Shown here one piece after another: positions 1-10,382 of a DNA stretch of 64,000 bases. Position 1 is the stretch's first letter. Each line of letters opens with the position of its first letter. The stretch comes from Halomonas sp. MCCC 1A13316 (GTDB lineage Bacteria > Pseudomonadota > Gammaproteobacteria > Pseudomonadales > Halomonadaceae): NCBI RefSeq assembly GCF_014931605.1, contig NZ_CP053382.1, positions 2,046,001 through 2,110,000 on the forward strand, in the 5' to 3' direction. The notes under the pieces were generated by a model. The model was not told the origin of the DNA. It did not search any database and saw only the letters and a list, made by a program, of their open reading frames with translations. The position numbers and the translations under genes were made by a program.

Positions 1-2328
1 GCGGCCCAGACGTCGAAACACCAGCACGCCGACCACCAGCGAAGCGAGCAGGACGCCAGCGGCGGCGAAGCCGAAGATCGACGGGGTGAAGACCAGCGGT
101 ATGCGGTACAGATCATTGCTGAATGCCCGTTGAAGCAGGCGAATGAAGATGACACCAAAGGCCCAGCCCAGCGGTATTGCCGCCAAGGTTAGCAAGGCTA
201 TTTCGCCGAGCAGTATGCGCGCCACTTCCAAGCGGGTGTAGCCGAGCACCTGCAGTGTTGCCAGCTCCCTGGCACGTTCGGCAAAGGCGATGCGGGCATT
301 GTTGTAGACCACGCCGAAGGCAATCGAGGAGGCGATACCGACGAAGATGAATGCGATTGTAAGCAGCGTCTCGCCCATGTATTCACGAATGCCATGTTCC
401 GCTTCGGAAAGCAGGCCGATCGATGCCACGGTTGGCATCTCCCAGAGCGCTGCATTGAGTTCGCTCGTATACGTCGGGTCCACCAGCAGCCAGGCGCCGC
501 TGATCGATGGTCCTTCGTGCATTAATGCGTTGAGGATGTCGCGACGCAGGTAGGCGCCTACGCCCAGGGGTTCATCCACCAGGGCCGTTAAAGGCAGAAG
601 GAGACGCTCACGTCGCCCCTCCATGATGGCCAACTCCAGCTCGTCCCCGATCTCGGCGTCCAGTAACTCGGCCAAGTGTCGCGTCAGCATGATACCCGAC
701 TCGGGTAGTCGCTGAGGATGGCCGCTTACGTCGAGCACCCGGCGCAGGCTCGGGGTGGGCTCCATGCCCAGCAGGCTGGTGCGGTACTGGCGATGGCCGT
801 GGATCAGGGTTACGGGCACTCGGCGCCAAGTCTCCACCGCCAGCACACCAGGCTGATGGCGAAGCTCACCGCCTGCCCGAGCCGGAGTGGGTTCGTTGAA
901 GGTGAGCTCGATATCCATCTGCAGCACTTGGCGATACTGCTGATCGATCATCTCGTTAACCGCTGCGAGCTGGTAGGCGCCGATCATCAGCAGCCCTCCA
1001 GAGAGAGCAATTCCCACAATGGAAAAAACAGCCTTGAGCGGGTAACGAGCCAGGTTGCGCACCACGATACGTCCTTCGTTGCCGAGCAGGGCGGGCGGCA
1101 ACAGGCGTTCCAGCCAGCTGTGCCGGAATCGGTGCGGTGCGGGTGGGCGCATGGCTTCGGCTGGTGGACGACGAACCGCCCGCCACACCGCATGCCAAGT
1201 GCCTGCCAATGCGGCGCCAAGCGTCACAAGTAGCGACAGGGCCAGCACCCAGGCCGGCACGCCGAAGCGCATCTCGGGGAAGCGGAAGTACTCTCGGTAG
1301 ACCTCGGACAAGCCACTGGCGGCCCAGGCGCCCAGTGCCACGCCGACTACCCAGCCTGCCAGCACGATGATTCCCGCCAGCAGGCCGTAATGGCGGGCCA
1401 ACTCGCTGTCGCGATATCCGAAGGCCTTGAGTACCGCCAACTGCTCGCGCTGGGTCTGGATGATGCGCCCCATTACCACGTTGAGCAGGAATGCCGACAC
1501 CGACAGGAAGATCGCTGGCAGTACGGTAGCCGTGATGCGCTGCTGGTTCAGTTCTTCCTGGATGAAGCGATGCGATTGCTGATCGTGACGGCTCTGTGTG
1601 CCGAGGGCGCCATAGCGTGCCAGTGCAAGGTCCAGGGCATCGATCACGTCAGCCTCATCGGCTCCCGCCTGCAGCGTCAGGGTCATGCTATTGAAGGCTC
1701 CTTCCATGCCGTAAGCCCGGGAGAGCGCTCGCTGGTTCATCCATAGCACGGCGTAGCGGCGGTAGTCCGGCATCAGGTCGGTAGGCGCGGCCTGATAGAG
1801 GAATTCCGGGCTCAGCGCAATGCCTATGAGCGTCAATTGCGTGCGGCGGCCATTGACGATTGCTTCCATCTCGTCCCCTGGCGTCAGACCATGAGCAGCC
1901 GCGAAGGCGTCCGACACCACCACCTGATCGTCACGTCCGGCTTCGGGCAGGCTGCCCGCCAGCAGGTGCAAGTGGTTGAGAAGCGGCTGATGTCCATCGG
2001 GCAACGACAACAGTTGGCCGCGTACGGGGTCGCCATAACCGGGCACCGCCAGACGCACTGTGGCGCGCACCCGGGGTTCGATCAGATTGACGCCATCGAG
2101 TCGTTGCAACTGCTCCAGCATGCCCAGCGGGGCTCGCTTGATATCGACGAACAACTCGGCGAAGTGATGGCTTGAGTAGAATCGGTCACGGGCCCCGGAG
2201 AGCGATTCCAGGGTAGTCACGGCAAGCACCAAGGTCATGACACCGCTTGCGATGACCATGACAATGGCGAGTGCCTGCCCCTTGAGGCGCCAGATGTCGC
2301 GATAGAGCTTGCGGTCGAGAGTCTGCAT
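1..2328 (-). CDS. FtsX/MacB-type ABC transporter permease (3' end beyond window)
   Basis: Reading leftwards from an ATG at 2328, the frame is open for 776 codons to the window edge. The translation begins [18 protein letters not shown] and has an N-terminal membrane segment, a large extracytoplasmic region, membrane segments around residues 265-400, a second extracytoplasmic region and membrane segments from about residue 665 on. This two-FtsX-domain layout of about 780-800 residues is typical of export permeases that pair with a LolD/MacB-like ATPase. The start lies 12 bases after the stop of the ATPase gene, so the two are co-transcribed. Only a few C-terminal residues seem to be missing. 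The substrate cannot be deduced; relatives often work with a periplasmic adaptor, which would lie outside the window. Confidence 0.85.
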   Translation of the reverse strand, partial: MQTLDRKLYRDIWRLKGQALAIVMVIASGVMTLVLAVTTLESLSGARDRFYSSHHFAELFVDIKRAPLGMLEQLQRLDGVNLIEPRVRATVRLAVPGYGDPVRGQLLSLPDGHQPLLNHLHLLAGSLPEAGRDDQVVVSDAFAAAHGLTPGDEMEAIVNGRRTQLTLIGIALSPEFLYQAAPTDLMPDYRRYAVLWMNQRALSRAYGMEGAFNSMTLTLQAGADEADVIDALDLALARYGALGTQSRHDQQSHRFIQEELNQQRITATVLPAIFLSVSAFLLNVVMGRIIQTQREQLAVLKAFGYRDSELARHYGLLAGIIVLAGWVVGVALGAWAASGLSEVYREYFRFPEMRFGVPAWVLALSLLVTLGAALAGTWHAVWRAVRRPPAEAMRPPAPHRFRHSWLERLLPPALLGNEGRIVVRNLARYPLKAVFSIVGIALSGGLLMIGAYQLAAVNEMIDQQYRQVLQMDIELTFNEPTPARAGGELRHQPGVLAVETWRRVPVTLIHGHRQYRTSLLGMEPTPSLRRVLDVSGHPQRLPESGIMLTRHLAELLDAEIGDELELAIMEGRRERLLLPLTALVDEPLGVGAYLRRDILNALMHEGPSISGAWLLVDPTYTSELNAALWEMPTVASIGLLSEAEHGIREYMGETLLTIAFIFVGIASSIAFGVVYNNARIAFAERARELATLQVLGYTRLEVARILLGEIALLTLAAIPLGWAFGVIFIRLLQRAFSNDLYRIPLVFTPSIFGFAAAGVLLASLVVGVLVFRRLGR

Positions 2329-2340
2329 CGTGACGCCGAA

Positions 2341-3096
2341 TTACCAGCGCAGCTCTTGCGGCTTGCGGCGGCTGGCGTTGACATGCAATCGATCGACCCG
2401 GCCGTCTCGCAGGCGAATGATACGATCGGCCATGTCACCGATCACCTCGTTATGGGTGATGATTGCGACACTGGTGCCGGTGTCGCGATTGATACGCTCG
2501 AGTACTTCCAGTACGCGAATGCCGGTGTGGAAGTCCAGGGCTCCGGTGGGCTCATCGCATAGCAGCACGTCGGGCTGCTTGGCGACGGCCCGGGCGATGG
2601 CGACTCTCTGCTGCTCGCCGCCCGAGAGCTGGGAAGGAAAGTGATCGAGGCGATGCTCCAGGCCTACCAGTGCCAGGGCTTCTTCAGGGGGCATCGGGTT
2701 GGGGCTGATGTCGGTGACGATAGCGACATTCTCCCGCGCAGTGAGGCTCGAGATCAGGTTGTAGAACTGGAACACGAAGCCCACGTACTGGCGGCGAAAA
2801 CGAGTCAGTTCCCGTTGGCTGGCCGCTTCCAGGGCGAGACCATGCCGCTCGTTGGTAGGGTACGAAGCGGCAGCGTGTCGGGAGCGGGGAAAGTAGACGA
2901 GGGAACCTTCGCTGGGGCTGTCCAGGCCTCCCAGTATGTTGAGCAGCGTCGACTTGCCCGAGCCCGATGCACCAAGCATCACCACCAGTTCACCCTCGAA
3001 CAGCTCCAGGTCGACGCCACGGAGTGCCTGGATGGTGACCTCGCCCATCTGGTAGAAGCGCTTCAGGCCATGGGCCTGGAACACGGTTTCTGGCAT
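2341..3096 (-). CDS. ABC transporter ATP-binding protein, LolD/MacB-like
   Basis: A 251-residue nucleotide-binding subunit that would power the FtsX-type permease encoded just downstream. Walker A is at about residues 42-50 (GASGSGKST), the signature LSGGEQQR at 157-164, and Walker B with D-loop (CDEPTGALD) at 180-188, so it looks catalytically competent. Relatives have a short link between the GGLD element and the [14 protein letters not shown] segment. Here that link carries roughly 25-30 extra residues (about 66-95, including [15 protein letters not shown]). The ATG at 3096 is the first start that keeps the whole fold. The family exports lipoproteins, lipids, peptides or macrolides from the inner membrane; the exact substrate is unknown. 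Confidence 0.9.
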   Translation of the reverse strand: MPETVFQAHGLKRFYQMGEVTIQALRGVDLELFEGELVVMLGASGSGKSTLLNILGGLDSPSEGSLVYFPRSRHAAASYPTNERHGLALEAASQRELTRFRRQYVGFVFQFYNLISSLTARENVAIVTDISPNPMPPEEALALVGLEHRLDHFPSQLSGGEQQRVAIARAVAKQPDVLLCDEPTGALDFHTGIRVLEVLERINRDTGTSVAIITHNEVIGDMADRIIRLRDGRVDRLHVNASRRKPQELRW

Positions 3097-3194
3097 GGCA
3101 GGTGGCGCCTGGCGGAGAGGAAAAATTCATACGCTAGGCTAGCATGCCGTATTGCCATGGCATGCTTGATCGAGGTCAACGGGAGTGTAAATGG

Positions 3195-4409
3195 CTAGCG
3201 TGTGAAGAGCCTGCCGTCCTTGCCGACATCCAGGCGCAGGTTGCGTCCGGCCAGCAGGGCGAAGGCGGCCGCCAGTGCCACGATCAGCAGCAGTACGAGA
3301 GTGAGCGCATTCATGCTCACCTCGAGCTGCAACAACACGCCCACCACCAGAGGACCCATGGCCGCCAGGGTATAACCACCGCCCTGGGCCAGGCCGGACA
3401 GTTTGCCGGCCAGGCGTGAGTTGGCCGTACGCAGCACGATGAGCGTAAGGGCGAGGCTGAAGCTGCCGCCCTGTCCCAGTCCCAGCAGCACCACCCCGGG
3501 CCAGCGCCAGTTCTCGCCGCTCTGCAACAGCAGCCACAGTCCTGCTGCCACGCAGCCAAGCACCAGCAGCAGGGCCGGCCGCTGGTCGCGGGCGAAGCGT
3601 GCGAGCCAGGGGGCGCCGAGTGCCGAGACAAGCTGCACCATCACCGAAGCGCCCATCATCCAGCCGGCCTCGGCTTCGCTGTAGCCGCGAGCCTGCAGCA
3701 AGGTCGGCAGCCAGCCGAAGACGATATAGGCCAGAGAGGACTGAGAGCCCATCAACACCATTACCTGCCATGCCAGCGGCTGCCGGAGCAGTTCGCGCAT
3801 GCTGCCACCGGCCGGGGGTGTGGCAATGGCACGTGGCGTGCGCGGCATGAGCATTAACCACGCCAGCAAGGCCAGGCCGGCGAGCAGCCCCCAACTGATC
3901 AGGCTGAAACGCCAACTTCCCCATAGGTTGGCCAGGGGAATGCTGAGTCCTGCGCCAAGGGCGCCACCCAGGCACAGGGCCATGGTATAGACCCCGGTCA
4001 TGAGGTCCGCGCCGCCGGGAAGCTCGCGTTTTACCAGCGCCGGGAGCAGCGTGCCGGCGATGCCGATGGCGGCGCCTACCAGCAAGGTGCCGGTGAAAAG
4101 CAGCGACACGCCGGGAGCGCCGCGCAGCACCAGGCCGAGGATCAGTATGCCCAGGGCCAGCGCCAGTGCGTTCTCGGGGCCTACGCGCTTGGCGAGCCAG
4201 GGTGCCAGGGGCGCGAAGATGCCCAGGCAGAGAACCGGTAGCGTCGTCAGGGCGCCTATTGCCAGCGGTGTCAGGCCGGTGTCGGCCCCGATACGTACCA
4301 ACAGTGGGGCGAGTGAGGAGAGAGCGGGTCTTAGGTTGAGACCCACCAGCACCATCAGAAAAAGGAAGAGGACAACACGTCGAGGATCGGGGTGGGCGTC
4401 AGTCGTCAT
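3195..4409 (-). CDS. MFS transporter, CynX/NimT family
   Basis: A 404-residue, twelve-helix major facilitator permease of the inner membrane. The first helix is preceded by a short Asp/His/Pro-rich N-terminus and includes the LNLRPALSSLAPLL segment, which is typical of CynX/NimT (cyanate, 2-nitroimidazole) relatives. I placed the start at the ATG at 4409, which overlaps the end of the preceding gene by 11 bases (GGCGAGGCC before the ATG). An in-frame start at 4469 would add 20 residues that are out of character and would run deeper into the neighbour. The tight overlap implies translational coupling with the unrecognised upstream gene. The substrate is unknown. Confidence 0.85.
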   Translation of the reverse strand: MTTDAHPDPRRVVLFLFLMVLVGLNLRPALSSLAPLLVRIGADTGLTPLAIGALTTLPVLCLGIFAPLAPWLAKRVGPENALALALGILILGLVLRGAPGVSLLFTGTLLVGAAIGIAGTLLPALVKRELPGGADLMTGVYTMALCLGGALGAGLSIPLANLWGSWRFSLISWGLLAGLALLAWLMLMPRTPRAIATPPAGGSMRELLRQPLAWQVMVLMGSQSSLAYIVFGWLPTLLQARGYSEAEAGWMMGASVMVQLVSALGAPWLARFARDQRPALLLVLGCVAAGLWLLLQSGENWRWPGVVLLGLGQGGSFSLALTLIVLRTANSRLAGKLSGLAQGGGYTLAAMGPLVVGVLLQLEVSMNALTLVLLLIVALAAAFALLAGRNLRLDVGKDGRLFTR

Positions 4410-4956
4410 GGCCTCGCCATTTGTCGGTCCGGCGGATCGCGTCGTGTTTCGCGTAAGCGTCGTCGCCACTGCGTTCGCCGCGGCGGGCGAGCAGGGAATG
4501 TTCGTTTACGCCACGCGGATCGAAGTTGACCCGCCCCGGATCGGTGGACTCCCGAACCTGCCGGCGTATGTCCGAAACGTCCTCGACGCTGACCAACTGC
4601 TCCTGATTGCCCAGTATTTGCCGCTGGGTGACCAGCCGTCCCCCGAACGTCCAGCAGCGCTGCGGCACTTGGGCGACGTACCAGCCACGGCCTTGCCAAA
4701 GGGCATGACCCTGCTCATCCAACTGCAGGGCCTCGAGGGGAACCAGGGCGGCAAACAGCTGTGCGTTGAGCACCATGCCGCTGCTGGTCATGTTGACGGC
4801 GCCTTCGTAGCGCCCGGCGTAGAGGTCCTCGATGACGTCGCTACGCTTTGCTCGAGGCTCGATGCTTCCCTGGCCGCAGAGATGCAGCAGGCGGTCATCG
4901 ATCTGCTTGATGACCCAGACCGGAATAGGTTGCTTTCCGGTCAGCCATTTGAGCAT
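4399..4956 (-). CDS. Hypothetical protein, 185 aa
   Basis: I do not recognise this protein. The ATG at 4956 is preceded by a strong ribosome binding site (AAGGAGG, seven bases upstream), so it is very likely translated. It has no signal peptide and no membrane segment. The N-terminal 120 residues look folded (MLKWLTGKQPIPVWVIKQI at the start, and a Trp/Gly/Arg-rich stretch near residues 85-115). The last 60 residues are highly charged (RQVRESTDPGRVNFDPRG, then Arg/Asp-rich) and probably disordered. Its 3' end overlaps the MFS gene by 11 bases, so the two form a small operon. A cytoplasmic protein of unknown role is all that can be said. Confidence 0.7.
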   Translation of the reverse strand: MLKWLTGKQPIPVWVIKQIDDRLLHLCGQGSIEPRAKRSDVIEDLYAGRYEGAVNMTSSGMVLNAQLFAALVPLEALQLDEQGHALWQGRGWYVAQVPQRCWTFGGRLVTQRQILGNQEQLVSVEDVSDIRRQVRESTDPGRVNFDPRGVNEHSLLARRGERSGDDAYAKHDAIRRTDKWRGHDD

Positions 4957-5098
4957 GCTCGAGCCTCCTTGCGTGGTCTGGCGAGATTCAGTGAGTCATC
5001 AGTCGCTTAGCCGGGCTGCCCATGTGCAAGACAGCACGACAAACCGTATAACATTCCTTACTACTCGCCAACCTTCAAGCCGCGCGCGGCCTGATCGC

Positions 5099-6406
5099 TC
5101 AGGCGCGGCGAGTGCCCTGCCCGCGGCTGCGCCGCCGACGCGGTGCCTGGGCATCGCCGCCGGCCGAGTTACCGCTGCGCTGCCCCGACTGGCCGCGGCC
5201 GGCGCCACCCTGGCGAGCCTGGCCGCTGCGGCGGTTACGACCGTTCTCGATCGGCTCGGGCTTGGCGTTCGGATCGGGCTCGAAGCCGGGTTCGATGTGC
5301 TTATCAAGGTCGCGCTTGATCAGCCGCTCGATACCCTTCAGCAGGCCGTGCTCGTCGACGCAGACGAGTGAGACGGCCTGGCCTTCGCTGCCGGCACGGC
5401 CGGTGCGGCCAATGCGGTGAACGTAATCCTCGGCGACGTTGGGCAACTCGAAGTTGACCACGTGAGGCAGTTCATTGATGTCCAGGCCTCGGGCGGCGAT
5501 GTCGGTCGCCACCAGCACCTGCAGATCGCCGCTCTTGAATGCTGACAGCGCCTTGGTGCGTGCCGACTGGCTCTTGTTGCCATGGATCGCCATGGCCGGG
5601 ATGTCCTGCTTGGAGAGCTGCTCGGCCAAGCGGTTGGCACCGTGCTTGGTGCGGGTGAAGACCAGCACCTGATGCCAGGCATGCCGGGTGATCAGATGGG
5701 CCAGCAGTTCGCGCTTCTTCTCCCGATCGACGCGATAGATCGCCTGATCGACCGTTTCCGCTGTCGTGTTGCGTCGGGCCACCGATATCTTCTCGGGATT
5801 ATCGAGCAGCTTGGCGGCCAGCGTCTGGATCTCGTCGGAGAAGGTGGCCGAGAACAGCAGATTCTGGCGCTTTGCGGGCAGCACACGCAGCACTTTCTTG
5901 ATGTCGTGGATGAAGCCCATGTCTAGCATGCGGTCGGCTTCATCGAGCACCAGGATCTCCACCTTGGAGAGGTCGACGTGTTTTTGCTGCTGCAGGTCGA
6001 GCAGGCGGCCGGGAGTTGCCACCAGCACGTCGAGGCCGGGACGAATGGCATCCACCTGGGGTTGCTGGCCGACGCCACCGAAGATCACGTGGCTCTTCAG
6101 GGTCAAGTGACGGCCGTAGTCGGCAACGCTCTCGCCTACCTGGGCCGCAAGCTCGCGGGTGGGAGTCAGCACCAGGGCGCGTACCTGACGTTTGCCGGGG
6201 CGTGGGCCATCGGCCAGGCGCTGCAGCATCGGCAGGGTGAAGCCGGCTGTCTTGCCGGTGCCGGTCTGGGCGCTGGCGAGCAGGTCGCCGCCCTTGAGCA
6301 CGGCAGGAATGGCCTGGAGCTGGATCGGGGTCGGCGTGGTGTAGCCCTGCGCCTCGACGGCACGCAGCAGTTCGGCCCGCAGGCCGAGATCGGAAAAGAG
6401 GGTCAT
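5099..6406 (-). CDS. rhlE: ATP-dependent RNA helicase RhlE (DEAD-box)
   Basis: A 435-residue DEAD-box helicase that unwinds structured RNA during ribosome assembly and RNA decay in the cytoplasm. Motifs are in order: F-x-DLGL and the Q motif ([11 protein letters not shown], residues 25-35), AQTGTGKT (46-53), PTRELA (82-87), TPGR (131-134), DEAD (155-158), SAT (186-188), then ARGLDI and HRIGRTGR in the second RecA domain. The last 60 or so residues are an Arg/Gly/Gln-rich basic tail ([18 protein letters not shown]), the usual RhlE RNA-binding tail. I chose the ATG at 6406 because GGAGAC sits just upstream and the family begins MTLFSDLGL; a longer frame adds 16 non-homologous residues. Confidence 0.95.
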   Translation of the reverse strand: MTLFSDLGLRAELLRAVEAQGYTTPTPIQLQAIPAVLKGGDLLASAQTGTGKTAGFTLPMLQRLADGPRPGKRQVRALVLTPTRELAAQVGESVADYGRHLTLKSHVIFGGVGQQPQVDAIRPGLDVLVATPGRLLDLQQQKHVDLSKVEILVLDEADRMLDMGFIHDIKKVLRVLPAKRQNLLFSATFSDEIQTLAAKLLDNPEKISVARRNTTAETVDQAIYRVDREKKRELLAHLITRHAWHQVLVFTRTKHGANRLAEQLSKQDIPAMAIHGNKSQSARTKALSAFKSGDLQVLVATDIAARGLDINELPHVVNFELPNVAEDYVHRIGRTGRAGSEGQAVSLVCVDEHGLLKGIERLIKRDLDKHIEPGFEPDPNAKPEPIENGRNRRSGQARQGGAGRGQSGQRSGNSAGGDAQAPRRRRSRGQGTRRA

Positions 6407-6572
6407 GCGGTCTCCGCAGATACGTCCTGGCCTTGTCGTGTGCGGCATGCACATGACCAGTCCCGGGCCAAGACGTGAGAAATTCGGTTCAGGGGCGCGG
6501 CAGGAGGGACCACGAATCGCCGCGAGCCGTCATTATGCCACACTAACGTCGAATATGCAGCAGTGGCATGGC

Positions 6573-7157
6573 TCAGCGCGCCCGCATGATGCCCTCGGCG
6601 ATCTCCTCGGCGACTCGGTCCCAGCTGCTGCCCAGCGCTCTTACCAAGGCAGGGTAGCCGTCGTCGTCGAGCTGCGTCTCGGTGTGGAAGCGCTGCATGG
6701 CCAAAAGGCGGCCGTCCGGTGCCAATAGCTGCCATCGGCCGCTGGCGATGGCCAAGCCGTCGTGGCGGCCATGGAAGCGGTCGACTTCTAGCCGCAAACG
6801 CTGTGCCTCGCTGCGCCCGAGACTGGATTCGTCGCGCATGATACGCGTATCGGGCAGCCGTTCTGCGAGGCGTTCTCGCAGACCACGTTCCAACTGTCGC
6901 GCCAATGGCTCTGCCCAGAGGTGGTTGCGTGCAGCGTTGAGCGTGATGTCGTCGAGCTGCAGCACGATGCCGTCTTCGTCCAGGTAATGCGACAGGCGTA
7001 GAGGCTGGACTATCAGCAGGTGCTCCCCAGAGTGGCTGCGGTCCGATAGCGACGTCACGCTGTCCGGCAGTATGTAGCGGTTGGCCGGTGTGGTTGACGA
7101 TGCGCAGCCGGCAAGCAGCATGTTCGCCACCAGAACAAGCCAGGTCATTCCTTTCAT
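6573..7157 (-). CDS. pqiC: PqiC-like ABC-type transport auxiliary lipoprotein
   Basis: A 194-residue outer-membrane lipoprotein precursor. The signal peptide ends in a lipobox LLAGC with the acylated cysteine at residue 18. The mature part has the family opening RYILPDSV and a RYILP/YWA-type domain (DUF330/PqiC). A GGGAG ribosome binding site precedes the ATG at 7157. It is the third gene of pqiA-pqiB-pqiC, following pqiB after 58 bases. In the Pqi system PqiC is an outer-membrane partner of the periplasm-spanning PqiB tube, which carries lipids between membranes and supports envelope integrity. The assignment rests on lipobox, size and operon position. Confidence 0.88.
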   Translation of the reverse strand: MKGMTWLVLVANMLLAGCASSTTPANRYILPDSVTSLSDRSHSGEHLLIVQPLRLSHYLDEDGIVLQLDDITLNAARNHLWAEPLARQLERGLRERLAERLPDTRIMRDESSLGRSEAQRLRLEVDRFHGRHDGLAIASGRWQLLAPDGRLLAMQRFHTETQLDDDGYPALVRALGSSWDRVAEEIAEGIMRAR

Positions 7158-7215
7158 GCAGCACTCCCTTTCAGCGAGATGCCTTCAGCATAGCGTTTCA
7201 TCGGTAACGACCCCA

Positions 7216-8892
7216 TCAATTGCCCTGCGGTGCCCGGGGGACTGGATCCTCGGCGTCTAGGCTATCGAACAGCAGCGCCCTGGGGTTCTCGTTGAGCGTG
7301 CGTGTGACCGGCTGCAGGTCGCGCATCAGGCGCTCCAGTCGCTCGGCGGTGGAGGTCAGCTCGCGATAGGCGCTGGAGTCCGGCGACAGGCCCTCCAGAG
7401 TCTCCTGCAGCGCCTCGAGCGAGGCGTTGAGATTGGCCGGCAGGTTGCGTGTGCCAGGGTCGTCGAGCATGCCTTGCAGCGAGGCAGTGAGTTCGCGCAC
7501 TTCGCTCAGCATGGCTTCGGAGGTGGACAGATTGCGGTCCAGGCTGGCGAGCAGCGGTTCGACCTCAAGCGCGTTGAGCTTTTCCAGCAGGGCGGTGACC
7601 TGGGCCTCGATCTGGGCGAAGCCGGTCGATGTGGTGGGGAATACGGTGTGCTCGCTGAAGGTTTCCTCCCGGTAATCCTCGGCTTCTTCACGATAGAAGT
7701 TGATGTCGACGAACATCGAGCCGGTGAGCAGGTTGCCTGACTTGAGCGAGGCGCGCAGGCCCACGCCGAACAGCCGCTTGAAGCGTTCGTCCCACTCTTC
7801 GAGGTCGACCAGCTGGTTCTCGATGCCGAGACGTTGCGGCTCGATTCTGATCAGTACCGGGATGGCGAAGCCGTTGCGCGTCTCCGGTTGCTCGGCGGTG
7901 AACTGCCAGGGTACCGCAGCCACGGTGCCGATGCGTACGCCACGGAATTCCACCGGAGCCCCACGCGACAGGCCACGAACACTGTCTTCCACCAGCAGCA
8001 CGTATTCCAGATAGCGATTGAAGGTGCCCTGGCGGGCGCTCTCCTCGTCGGGGTACAGCGTGAAGGTGGTTTCGTTCTCCACCGGACCACCTTTCGGCAG
8101 ATCTTCGGGAACGCCGAAGGTGACACCTCCGCCGAGCAGGGCTTCGAGGGACTCCACGTTGACGCGAATGCCATCCGCGTCGAGGCGCAGGTCGATGCCG
8201 CTGGCCGACCAGAAGCGCGTGCTGTCGGTGACCAGGCGATCATAGGGGCTCTCGATGAAGATGCGCTGGCTCATGCGCCGGGAGTCGGCGTCGAACTTGG
8301 CTTCCTCCACGCGACCCACGGTATAGCCCTGGTAGGTCACGGGGTCGCCGGCGCGCAGCGAATTGCCGAGCTGGCTGACCAGGTTGATACGTAGCCCGGC
8401 GGCGTCGGCTGGCGCCACGGGAGGGATGTCGCTGACTTCGAACTCGCGCACGCCTGGCTCGCCGCTGCCCGGCTGGAGCTGTATGTAGGCGCCCGAGAGC
8501 ACGGTGCCGAGTCCGCTGATGCCCTCGCGGCCGATGCGCGGCTTGACCACCCAGAAGCGGCTGCCTTGGGTCAGCATGGCTTCGGTATCGGGGGACATTC
8601 GCGCGGTGATCACGGTATGCGACAGATCGTCGGAGAGCTGCACGCGCTCGACCCGGCCTACCTCGACGTTGCGGGTCTTGATCAGGGTGCTGCCGGCCTC
8701 GATGCCTTCCGCATTGCTCATTGTCAGGGTGATCTGCGGGCCACGGCTACTGTAGTTGTCGTAGACCAGCCACAGCCCGATCAGCATGGCCACGATCGGC
8801 ACGATCCAGATCGGCGACAGGCGCCGTTGCGGCGTGGCTTTGGCCCGATGCATGTCGCGGGCGGCCTCGTTGTCGCGAGGAGTGTCGCTCAT
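7216..8892 (-). CDS. pqiB: PqiB, MCE-domain intermembrane transport protein
   Basis: A 558-residue protein with one N-terminal membrane anchor (residues about 27-44, SPIWIVPIVAMLIGLWLV) followed by three MCE/MlaD domains. Their repeated signatures, such as GIEAGSTLIKTRNVEVGRV, SLRAGDPVTYQGYTVGRV and GLSRGAPVEFRGVRIGTV, start near residues 64, 179 and 308. A long helical C-terminus (residues about 430-540) would form the tunnel needle seen in E. coli PqiB, which is of similar length (about 546). Its ATG overlaps the pqiA stop by four bases (ATGA). It is expected to form a hexameric hydrophobic channel across the periplasm between the PqiA inner-membrane protein and PqiC. Confidence 0.95.
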   Translation of the reverse strand: MSDTPRDNEAARDMHRAKATPQRRLSPIWIVPIVAMLIGLWLVYDNYSSRGPQITLTMSNAEGIEAGSTLIKTRNVEVGRVERVQLSDDLSHTVITARMSPDTEAMLTQGSRFWVVKPRIGREGISGLGTVLSGAYIQLQPGSGEPGVREFEVSDIPPVAPADAAGLRINLVSQLGNSLRAGDPVTYQGYTVGRVEEAKFDADSRRMSQRIFIESPYDRLVTDSTRFWSASGIDLRLDADGIRVNVESLEALLGGGVTFGVPEDLPKGGPVENETTFTLYPDEESARQGTFNRYLEYVLLVEDSVRGLSRGAPVEFRGVRIGTVAAVPWQFTAEQPETRNGFAIPVLIRIEPQRLGIENQLVDLEEWDERFKRLFGVGLRASLKSGNLLTGSMFVDINFYREEAEDYREETFSEHTVFPTTSTGFAQIEAQVTALLEKLNALEVEPLLASLDRNLSTSEAMLSEVRELTASLQGMLDDPGTRNLPANLNASLEALQETLEGLSPDSSAYRELTSTAERLERLMRDLQPVTRTLNENPRALLFDSLDAEDPVPRAPQGN

Positions 8893-10190
8893 CCAATGGT
8901 TCCTTGCGTTTCATGGCGTTCACGTGGCAGGGGCGTGTCCCAGATCAATCGAGGATCGAAGGTCATGGCGGCCAGCATGGTCAGTACCACCACGGTAGCG
9001 AATGCCAGGGCAGCGGGGCCGGGGGTAATCGACATCAGCGAGCCGGCGCGAATCAGCGCCACCAGGATGGCGACCACGAAGACGTCGACCATCGACCAGC
9101 GGCCGATGAATTCGGTCAGGCGGTAAAGCCGCGTGCGGTTGGTGGCGTTGAGTTCATTGCTGCGCTTGACCACCAGGCAGAGCCAGGCTAGCGCACCCAG
9201 CTTGCCCACCGGGACGAGGACGCTGGCCATGAAGATCACCGCGGCAACCGGCCAGGAGCCCATCTGGATCAGCTCCACTACGCCGCCAATGATGGTGGAA
9301 GGATCGCTATGACCGAGGCTGGTGGTGGTCATGATGGGGTAGACGTTGGCCGGGATATACATGAGTGTCGAAGCGGCAAGCAGCGCCCAGGTGCGCTGCA
9401 GGCTATGCGGCAAGCGTGCGTGCAGCCGTTCGCCACAGCGCTGGCAATACCCTCGCCCGCTTGCCTCCAGGCGATTGACCAGCCCGCAGGTGGGGCAGCC
9501 GGTCAGGCCCTGGCCAGCGGCTGTCGTTCCGGTACGGGCGCCCTCGGGCGCGAGCGGTTCGCCAGCCAGCGAAAACCACATCCAGTCCGAGTCGATGGAC
9601 TGGGTAGTGGACAGCAGCAGCAGCGCAAAGGCGCAGAAGGCCCAGAACGAGAGGCCAAGCTCTATTTGCGCCAGGTCCGCTACCTTGATCAGGCTGACCA
9701 GCGCGCCAATGATGAAGACGTCGGCCATCATCCATGGGTGGAGATGGGTCAATGTGCGGGCAATACCGCGGCTGCCCGGCAGTGGCTCATTCTGCAGCAG
9801 GCCCAGTTGCAGCCACATCACGCCGAGCAGATAGATACCGGGCAGCACGGCAATGGTCATGATCACGGCAATCGCCACCAGCGGCTGGTCGAAGCCGATC
9901 AGTGTGGTTGCCGTTTGCGTCAGCTCTATGCGGTTGCCGACACCGCTGGTGCTGAAGCTGACGAAAGGAAAGGAGATCGCCAGCAGCAGCGCGACCATGG
10001 ACGCCATGGCCAGCGCCATGCTGCGCTGCGCAGGGTGATAGTGGCGTGTTGCCAGGACATGCCCACAGCGGGGGCAGTCCGCACTCTGGCCCGGCCGCAG
10101 CGGCGGCAATGCCACGAGCCAGTCGCACTCATGGCAGGCACGCAGACGTCGGCGTGAGGTGCGTGCCTCGGGCGGGACCTGATCGACCAT
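8889..10190 (-). CDS. pqiA: PqiA, paraquat-inducible inner-membrane protein A
   Basis: About 433 residues with two PqiA domains. Each begins with a pair of zinc-ribbon CxxC motifs (CHEC at residues 19-22 with CPRC at 39-42, and CPTC with CQRC in the second half) followed by four membrane helices. It is the inner-membrane partner of PqiB. The start is uncertain: ATG at 10190 places the first CxxC close to the N-terminus, as in E. coli PqiA, whereas a GTG at 10235 would add 15 residues (PYRFQRPSFVPTAP). Neither has a good ribosome binding site. It is the first gene of pqiABC and is divergent from the Ca2+/Na+ antiporter gene. Confidence 0.93.
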   Translation of the reverse strand: MVDQVPPEARTSRRRLRACHECDWLVALPPLRPGQSADCPRCGHVLATRHYHPAQRSMALAMASMVALLLAISFPFVSFSTSGVGNRIELTQTATTLIGFDQPLVAIAVIMTIAVLPGIYLLGVMWLQLGLLQNEPLPGSRGIARTLTHLHPWMMADVFIIGALVSLIKVADLAQIELGLSFWAFCAFALLLLSTTQSIDSDWMWFSLAGEPLAPEGARTGTTAAGQGLTGCPTCGLVNRLEASGRGYCQRCGERLHARLPHSLQRTWALLAASTLMYIPANVYPIMTTTSLGHSDPSTIIGGVVELIQMGSWPVAAVIFMASVLVPVGKLGALAWLCLVVKRSNELNATNRTRLYRLTEFIGRWSMVDVFVVAILVALIRAGSLMSITPGPAALAFATVVVLTMLAAMTFDPRLIWDTPLPRERHETQGTIG

Positions 10191-10382
10191 GGGAGCGGTC
10201 GGGACGAACGATGGGCGCTGAAACCTGTAGGGCACTGACGAGTCGACTCGATGGCTAATGGAGCGAGGCTGCCCCGCTCTGAAATCGGAAAGCCGTGTCG
10301 GCTATATCCAAAGTGTGGCATGTTGACGCCGCGCGTACCATATACAAACATTCGGCCCTGAATGTTCCTTGAGGAGACGACA

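Noticed and set aside
5044..5098. GC-rich palindromic GCCGCGCGCGGC and a TTATAC box downstream of rhlE as terminator or promoter
   Set aside because: The short alternating CG palindrome has no loop or T-run, and no -35 box lies at a proper distance from TTATAC.
5099..6454. RhlE start at 6454
   Set aside because: The additional N-terminal residues ([16 protein letters not shown]) are not part of the family, and GGAGAC lies next to the ATG at 6406.
10336..10349. ATATACAAA sequence before the Ca2+/Na+ antiporter gene resembling a HutC box
   Set aside because: It lacks the left arm of the TGTATATACA palindrome and the neighbouring gene has no link to histidine breakdown.
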